This document shows, piece by piece, positions 58,984 through 64,000 of a DNA stretch of 64,000 bases; the stretch's first letter is position 1; each line of letters opens with the position of its first letter. The stretch is from Luteibacter sp. SG786 (GTDB lineage: Bacteria > Pseudomonadota > Gammaproteobacteria > Xanthomonadales > Rhodanobacteraceae). Under the pieces are notes generated by a model, which was not told the origin of the DNA, made no database searches, and was given only the letters and a program-made list of their open reading frames with translations. Made by a program: the position numbers and the translations under genes. The stretch lies in the NCBI RefSeq assembly GCF_011759605.1, contig NZ_JAAOYX010000001.1:1913063-1977062 (forward strand), written 5' to 3'.

Positions 58984-60087
58984 TTACTGGCCGCGCATGC
59001 GGCCCTGGAAACGCGGCGCGCCATTGCCCATGTGCGGCAGGCGGATCTTGCCGATGGCGCTGATGCGCTCTTCGGCCATGCGGTCCGCCGCCTTGTAGGT
59101 CGGGATGTTGTCGCGCGCCGAGATCTCGAAGATACGGCCGACGTTGTAGTAGATGGTGCGCATCATGCGCATCGCACGTTCGCGGTTGTAGCCGTCGATT
59201 TCGAGCGACACGTTCATCACGCCGCCGGCGTTCACGGCGTAGTCCGGGGCGTAGAGCACGCCGCGGCGTGCCAGTTCGTCGCCGATGGCGTCGGTGGCCA
59301 ACTGGTTGTTGGCCGCGCCGCAGATGATCTTCGCCTTGATGCGGTCGATGGTCTGCTCGTTGACCGTACCGCCGAGGGCGCACGGGCTGTACACGTCGGC
59401 GTCGACGTCGTAGATCTCGTCCAGGCCCACGGCTTCGCAGCCCAGTTCGTCGACGCAGCGCTGCACGGCATCCTTGTTGATGTCCGTGACGAACACCTTG
59501 GCGCCCTGTTCGCGCAGCAGCTTGATGAATTCGCTGCCCACGTGGCCGCAGCCCTGCACGGCATAGCTGTACTTGCCCACATCCTCGTTGCCGTGCTTGT
59601 GCTGCAGCGCGGCCATCAGGCCCTGCAACGTACCGAACGCGGTGAACGGGGAGGGGTCGCCCGAGCCGCCGTGCACCTGGTGCACGCCGGTGACGTATTC
59701 GGTTTCACGGAACACGTATTCCATGTCGTTGACGTCGATGCCCACGTCTTCGGCCGTGATGTAGCGGCCGTTGAGCGAGTTCACGAAGCGACCGAACGCG
59801 CGGAACAGGGCTTCCGACTTGTCCTTGGAGGGGTCGCCGATGATCACGGCCTTGCCGCCGCCCAGGTTCAGGCCGGCCACCGCGTTCTTGTAGGTCATGC
59901 CGCGCGACAGGCGCAGCACGTCGTTCACGGCGTCCTGCTCGCTCTTGTAGGGCCACATGCGCAGGCCGCCCAGCGACGGGCCAAGCACGGTGTTGTGGAT
60001 CGCGATGATGGCCTTCAGGCCCGCGTCCTTGTTATGGCAGAAGACGACTTCTTCGTGGCCCGTGTTGGCGATGGTTTCGAAAATCAT
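58984..60087 (-). CDS. ldh: Leucine dehydrogenase
   Basis: A 367-residue Glu/Leu/Phe/Val-type amino acid dehydrogenase, which reversibly deaminates leucine, valine and isoleucine to 2-oxoacids with NAD. Substrate-binding GPSLGGLRMWPY and the catalytic Lys79 in LNLGGGKAVI are clear; the NAD site is YAVQGCGHVGSEFIKLL. Length and motifs match the Bacillus-type leucine dehydrogenase. Its 2-oxoacid products are the type of substrate taken by the E1 fusion at 22836 and, downstream, by the isovaleryl-CoA dehydrogenase at 46133. Confidence 0.93.
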   Translation of the reverse strand: MIFETIANTGHEEVVFCHNKDAGLKAIIAIHNTVLGPSLGGLRMWPYKSEQDAVNDVLRLSRGMTYKNAVAGLNLGGGKAVIIGDPSKDKSEALFRAFGRFVNSLNGRYITAEDVGIDVNDMEYVFRETEYVTGVHQVHGGSGDPSPFTAFGTLQGLMAALQHKHGNEDVGKYSYAVQGCGHVGSEFIKLLREQGAKVFVTDINKDAVQRCVDELGCEAVGLDEIYDVDADVYSPCALGGTVNEQTIDRIKAKIICGAANNQLATDAIGDELARRGVLYAPDYAVNAGGVMNVSLEIDGYNRERAMRMMRTIYYNVGRIFEISARDNIPTYKAADRMAEERISAIGKIRLPHMGNGAPRFQGRMRGQ

Positions 60088-60276
60088 CGAACGCGTTACT
60101 CCAGTTACAAGCGGCCCCCAGGCCGCCCTTCAGGTGGATACCGGCGGTGGGGACCACCGGTGGAATGTGACCGTCCAAAAAAATCGCCCCAACCTGGGAG
60201 GCGGGGGCGATATGTCTTGTCAGCTGCCTAGTTTAAACCGTTGCGGGCCCCTGTGTAGGTGCGCCGCAACAGAGCG

Positions 60277-60615
60277 TTACCGGTGCCAGTGGGGGTCGCG
60301 GTACCAGACCTCTCGCTCGAACCGCCAGCCGCGGCCATAGGGGTGCCAGGCCGGCGCGCGGTACACGTAGCCCGGGCGCGAGGCGTACCAGTGGCCGCCC
60401 ACCCATACGTAACGACCGCCATACCAGTTCCAGTAGCCCGGCGCCCAGACGTAACCGACGCGCGGCGGCGGCACGCGCTCGAAGCGCGGCGGGGGCGGGC
60501 GGGTGCCCACGGTGACAGAGACGTATTCCCGCGCGGCGGCGGGCGGGGTGTAGCTCGCGGCGCCGGCGGCCAGGCCCAGGGCGGCCACGGCAGCGAGGGT
60601 ACGGGTCAGGCTCAT
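60277..60615 (-). CDS. Secreted Tyr/Trp-rich (YXWGXW-type) repeat protein
   Basis: A 112-residue protein with a signal peptide (about residues 1-28, AAGAASYTPPAAA) and a mature part rich in Tyr, Trp, Arg, Pro and Gly. Short aromatic units such as WAPGYWNWYGGRYVWVGGHW are typical of the YXWGXW periplasmic or surface protein family, whose function is not known. It has a good ribosome site (aaggagag). It is transcribed divergently from the alpha/beta hydrolase gene. Confidence 0.8.
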   Translation of the reverse strand: MSLTRTLAAVAALGLAAGAASYTPPAAAREYVSVTVGTRPPPPRFERVPPPRVGYVWAPGYWNWYGGRYVWVGGHWYASRPGYVYRAPAWHPYGRGWRFEREVWYRDPHWHR

Positions 60616-60719
60616 GGTTGCTCTCCTTCGGACTCCGCGCGGGTGCGGATTCGTGCGCCAGAACGCGGGCTCGTTCGTGCGGGTTGACGACCTTCCGCCG
60701 TATGCGTTCAGCTTCGAGG

Positions 60720-61589
60720 ATGAAACCGCCCCGCCGCTTCGGCGTCCGTACCATCGCAACTCTCCTCGGCATCCGTCTCGCCTACCGCCTGGGCAGCCGC
60801 CTGGCACCGCGTCGCACGGTGGCGCATGCCGCCCGCGTGTTCCAGACGCCGCTGCCCAGCAGCCGGGAGCGCGCGGCGCATGCCGCCGCCTCCACCTCGG
60901 CCAGGGAGGTATCGCTCGACATGGGCGGCCACGCCATCGCCACCTACGTGTGGGGCGACCCCACGACGCAGCCGTATGTCCTCTTCGTGCACGGCTGGTC
61001 GAGCATGGGCCTGCGCTGGGAAAACTGGGTGCCGCAGGTTCTTGCGAACGGCTGGGCGGCAGTCGCCTTCGACCAGCCGGGGCACGGCCGGAGCGGCGGC
61101 ACGCTGTGCACGCTGCCCGATTTCGCGAACACGGTGGCCGCCGTCGCCCGGCATTACGGCGATCCGGAGGGCGTGGTGGCGCACTCTCTGGGGGGCGCGG
61201 CGGTGGCGTTGGCGCTCGACGATGGCTGGACCACGAAGCGCGTGGTGCTGATTGCCGCGGCGGCGGACGTGCAGGGGGCGACGAGGCGTTTCTCCCGATT
61301 CGTGCGCCTGAGCGAGCGCCTGCGCCCTAAGCTGCACGACGCGCTGGCCGAGCGCACCGGTGTGCTCATCGACGACCTGCACATCGCCCGGCATGCCCCG
61401 AAGCGCACCCAACCGGTGCTGGTGGTGCACGATCGCGACGATCCGGAGGTGCCTGTGGAAGAGGCCGCGATGTACATGAACCTCTGGCCCGGTGCGACAT
61501 TCATGGAAACCAGCGGTCTTGGTCACCGCGCCGTGGTGGACGATGAGGCGGTGAGAAAGGCGGCCCTGGAGTTCCTCTCGTCACCGTGA
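60720..61589 (+). CDS. Alpha/beta hydrolase
   Basis: A 289-residue alpha/beta-fold hydrolase. The oxyanion strand reads VLFVHGWSSMGL, the nucleophile Ser is in VVAHSLGGAAV, the acid is in VVHDRDDPEVP and the His in SGLGHRAVVDD, so the triad is complete. An N-terminal hydrophobic/basic stretch (TIATLLGIRLAYRLGSRLAP) may associate with the membrane. ATG 60720 was preferred to two upstream in-frame ATGs because the extra 34 residues look non-coding, although its ribosome site (gagga) is too close to be ideal. The substrate is unknown. Confidence 0.8.
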   Translation: MKPPRRFGVRTIATLLGIRLAYRLGSRLAPRRTVAHAARVFQTPLPSSRERAAHAAASTSAREVSLDMGGHAIATYVWGDPTTQPYVLFVHGWSSMGLRWENWVPQVLANGWAAVAFDQPGHGRSGGTLCTLPDFANTVAAVARHYGDPEGVVAHSLGGAAVALALDDGWTTKRVVLIAAAADVQGATRRFSRFVRLSERLRPKLHDALAERTGVLIDDLHIARHAPKRTQPVLVVHDRDDPEVPVEEAAMYMNLWPGATFMETSGLGHRAVVDDEAVRKAALEFLSSP

Positions 61590-61650
61590 GGCAGATGCGC
61601 CCTGCGTGGGCGCCTTCTAGCTGCTCTCCATGGATGGGGTGGCTGCTCCG

Positions 61651-61733
61651 TGTGGGAGCCGCTTCAGCGGCGATGGATGCTTGCGGCAAGCTTGCCCGCT
61701 GCCGCGGGATCGCCGGCAAAGCCGGCTCCCACA
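61651..61733. repeat. REP-like palindromic element, copy 5 (inverted)
   Basis: Same triple-hairpin element as at 465 but inverted, like copy 3. It lies between the tandem hydrolase and icmF genes, near the hydrolase 3' end. Confidence 0.85.
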
Positions 61734-61774
61734 GGTACGCTGCAGCGCAGCAAGGGCCGCTACGCACGCCGCAG

Positions 61775-61780
61775 TAGAAT
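61775..61780 (+). promoter_or_regulatory. Possible -10 box for icmF
   Basis: TAGAAT lies 41 bases before the ATG at 61822; no clear -35 was found. It follows the palindromic repeat directly. Confidence 0.35.
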
Positions 61781-61821
61781 TCCGAGTTCCCCACTGCTGT
61801 CGATAAAGTCCCGGAGTTTCC

Positions 61822-64000
61822 ATGAGCTCGCAGCCCAAGCACATTCCCGCCAGCAACACGGACGCGGAAGCCACGCCGCTGCGCTTCGTGACGGCGGCGA
61901 GCCTCTTCGACGGCCATGACGCGGCCATCAACATCATGCGCCGGATCATCCAGAGCCAGGGGGCCGAGGTGATCCACCTGGGCCACAACCGCTCGGTGGA
62001 AGACGTGGTGCGCGCGGCGTTGCAGGAAGACGCGGACGCCATCGCGCTGTCGTCGTACCAGGGCGGCCACGTGGAATATTTCAAGTACATGGTGGACATG
62101 CTGCGCGAGCGCGGGGCAGGTCATGTGCGCGTGTTCGGCGGTGGCGGCGGCACCATCACGCCGGAAGAGATCAAGGAACTCCAGGCCTATGGCGTGGAAC
62201 GCATCTACCATCCCAACGACGGCATGAAGCTCGGCCTCGTCGAGATGATCGAGGACGTGATGACGCGCACCCGCGCCGCGGCGAAGCAGCGCGTGGAAGT
62301 CGCGCCGCCGTCCGCCTCGGTGGAAGACGAGATCTCCATCGGTGCCATGCTTTCGGCCATCGAGGAAGACCGGCTGGGCGACGAAGAACTGGCCCGCCTG
62401 CGGAAGGCATGGAAGCTGGCCGGCGGCAAGACGCCCGTGCTCGGCCTCACAGGCACAGGCGGCGCGGGCAAGTCCTCCGTGGTGGACGAACTGCTGCTGC
62501 GTTTCCTGCACGCGTTCCCGCAGATGCGCATCGCGGTGCTCGCGGTGGACCCGACGCGCCGGCGCAGCGGCGGTGCGCTGCTGGGCGACCGCATCCGCAT
62601 GAACTCGCTGCGCAGCCCGCGCGTGTACATGCGTTCGATGGCGACGCGCCGGCAGCACGCCGCCACATCGGTGGTGTTGCACGACTGCATCGATTTCCTC
62701 AAGGCCCAGGCCTACGACCTGGTGATCGTCGAAACCGCCGGCATCGGCCAGAGCGATTCGGAAATCGTCGACCTCGTCGACTTCCCCGTCTACGTGATGA
62801 CCAGCGAGTACGGCGCCGCGAGCCAGCTCGAGAAGATCGACATGCTCGACTTCGCGGAACTCGTGGTGCTCAACAAGTTCGACAAGCGCGGTGCCGAGGA
62901 CGCCCTGCGCGACGTGCGCAAGCAATGGAAGCGCAATCGCGCGGCCTTCCAGCTGTCCGACGACAAGGTGCCGGTGTATCCGACCATCGCCAGCCAGTTC
63001 AACGATCCGGGCGTTACCTGGATGTTCGACAACCTGTGCCGTCTGCTGCGCGAGAAGCTCTCGCTCCCCGCGGCCACCTGGACGCCGGACGTGGACACCA
63101 GCCTGCGCGAACCTCGCGCCACGGTGCTCATCCCCGGCAGCCGCGTGCGCTACCTGGCGGAAATCGCGGAGCAGGGGCGCGGCGTCAATACCGCCATCGC
63201 GACGCAGGCCGCGGCGGCGAGCAAGGCGCAGCATTACTACGAATCGTTGAAGGACATCGGCGACGAATCGCTGCCGCGCGCATTCGATCTCTACGACCAC
63301 GCGCTGCTCACGGTGCATGGCGACCGCTCGCTCATCACGCTGCGCCAGCGCTACAACGAAGCCGTGCGCGAGCTCTCCAGCGAGGCCATCCACCTGCTGC
63401 GCGAGTGGCCGGCCCGCTTCGAATCGGTTACCGCCGAGTTCAACGAATACCAGGTTCGCGACAAGGTGATCCGCGTGGAGAACTACCGCGAATCGCTCAG
63501 CCACCAGAAGATCCCGAAGGTATCGCCGCCGAAGACGAAGGACTGGGGCGACCTGCTTTCCTTCCTCATGCGCGAGAACCTGCCGGGGCACTATCCGTAC
63601 ACCGGCGGCGTGTTCCCCTATCGCCGCGCCGGCGAGGACCCGACCCGCATGTTCGCGGGCGAGGGCACGCCCGAGCGCACCAATCGCCGTTTCCACTACC
63701 TGTCGCTGGGCGGCGGGGCCGCGCGCCTGTCCACGGCGTTCGACTCGGTGACGTTGTACGGCGAAGATCCGGCGCCCCGTCCCGACATCTACGGCAAGAT
63801 CGGCAATTCCGGCGTGTCCATCGCCACGCTCGACGACATGAAGAAGCTCTACTCCGGCTTCGACCTTTCGGCGCCGACCACCTCCGTGTCGATGACGATC
63901 AACGGGCCGGCGCCGATCATCCTCGCCATGTTCATGAACACGGCCATCGACCAGAACGTCGAGAAGTACCTCAACGAGGATGCGTCCCGCTGGGAGCGCG
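61822..64000 (+). CDS. icmF: Fused isobutyryl-CoA mutase IcmF, 3' end beyond the window
   Basis: The first 726 codons of a B12-dependent acyl-CoA mutase in which three parts are fused. Residues 20-150 are the cobalamin domain with axial His32 in DGHDAAIN, SSYQGGH and the glycine-rich VFGGGGGTI. Residues 200-420 are a MeaB-like GTPase chaperone with P-loop GTGGAGKSS (Lys217), AVDPTRRRSGG and VLNKFDKRG. Then the substrate-binding mutase domain begins (YPYTGGVFPYRR, SVSMTINGPAP). IcmF interconverts isobutyryl- and butyryl-CoA, and in some species isovaleryl- and pivalyl-CoA. The rest of the catalytic domain lies off the right edge. The start at 61822 has ccggag before it. Confidence 0.94.
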   Translation, partial: MSSQPKHIPASNTDAEATPLRFVTAASLFDGHDAAINIMRRIIQSQGAEVIHLGHNRSVEDVVRAALQEDADAIALSSYQGGHVEYFKYMVDMLRERGAGHVRVFGGGGGTITPEEIKELQAYGVERIYHPNDGMKLGLVEMIEDVMTRTRAAAKQRVEVAPPSASVEDEISIGAMLSAIEEDRLGDEELARLRKAWKLAGGKTPVLGLTGTGGAGKSSVVDELLLRFLHAFPQMRIAVLAVDPTRRRSGGALLGDRIRMNSLRSPRVYMRSMATRRQHAATSVVLHDCIDFLKAQAYDLVIVETAGIGQSDSEIVDLVDFPVYVMTSEYGAASQLEKIDMLDFAELVVLNKFDKRGAEDALRDVRKQWKRNRAAFQLSDDKVPVYPTIASQFNDPGVTWMFDNLCRLLREKLSLPAATWTPDVDTSLREPRATVLIPGSRVRYLAEIAEQGRGVNTAIATQAAAASKAQHYYESLKDIGDESLPRAFDLYDHALLTVHGDRSLITLRQRYNEAVRELSSEAIHLLREWPARFESVTAEFNEYQVRDKVIRVENYRESLSHQKIPKVSPPKTKDWGDLLSFLMRENLPGHYPYTGGVFPYRRAGEDPTRMFAGEGTPERTNRRFHYLSLGGGAARLSTAFDSVTLYGEDPAPRPDIYGKIGNSGVSIATLDDMKKLYSGFDLSAPTTSVSMTINGPAPIILAMFMNTAIDQNVEKYLNEDASRWER

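Overview
The window is GC-rich, densely coded chromosomal DNA from a gammaproteobacterium. The order Lysobacterales (Xanthomonadales) fits best, probably the Rhodanobacteraceae (Luteibacter/Dyella type). The pointers are a methionine synthase split into two genes, a 1,639-residue NAD-glutamate dehydrogenase, fused E1 and IcmF enzymes, an aryl-polyene (xanthomonadin-type) pigment locus, and short intergenic palindromic repeats. No phage, integrase, transposase or CRISPR array was seen. The taxonomic call is an inference from gene content only.

Layout. 0-7 kb: a small membrane protein, then a leftward operon of an ArsR-methyltransferase fusion and split metH preceded by a perfect 14-bp palindrome, an acyl-CoA dehydrogenase and a VOC-family protein. 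7-12 kb: an RND efflux permease and its lipoprotein adaptor, without an outer-membrane channel gene. 12-20 kb: giant NAD-glutamate dehydrogenase, NAD kinase overlapping a 5'-nucleotidase, and an EamA transporter. 20-27 kb: glutaryl-CoA dehydrogenase, GNAT, glutathione transferase, a fused alpha-beta E1 2-oxoacid dehydrogenase, and a 7TM diguanylate cyclase. 27-39 kb: polyphosphate kinase, murB-pyrD-methyltransferase, two aldehyde dehydrogenases, two small genes, tRNA-Arg(CCU), a flavoprotein disulfide reductase, and xseA. 39-47 kb: carboxyltransferase subunit of methylcrotonyl-CoA carboxylase, an alanine-zipper lipoprotein, thiolase, a lipoprotein-type subtilisin autotransporter, and isovaleryl-CoA dehydrogenase.

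47.4-58.3 kb: fourteen tightly packed leftward genes make an aryl-polyene biosynthetic operon: two ACPs, three ketosynthases, a chain-length factor, ketoreductase, two hotdog dehydratases, thioesterase, methyltransferase, glycosyltransferase and two acyltransferases. It departs from the usual plan. One protein appears to be an in-frame chimera of the ApeG-like membrane protein, the leftover C-terminus of the acyl-AMP ligase and the dehydratase. A full ligase, the MMPL exporter and the LolA-like carrier are absent from the locus.

58.8-64 kb: a 42-residue peptide gene, leucine dehydrogenase, a Tyr/Trp-rich secreted protein, an alpha/beta hydrolase, and the first 726 codons of IcmF (fused isobutyryl-CoA mutase), cut by the window edge. 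Leucine dehydrogenase, the E1 fusion, isovaleryl-CoA dehydrogenase, methylcrotonyl-CoA carboxylase beta and IcmF together cover much of branched-chain amino acid breakdown, although each sits alone. Seven palindromic repeats lie downstream of genes, four of them between convergent genes.
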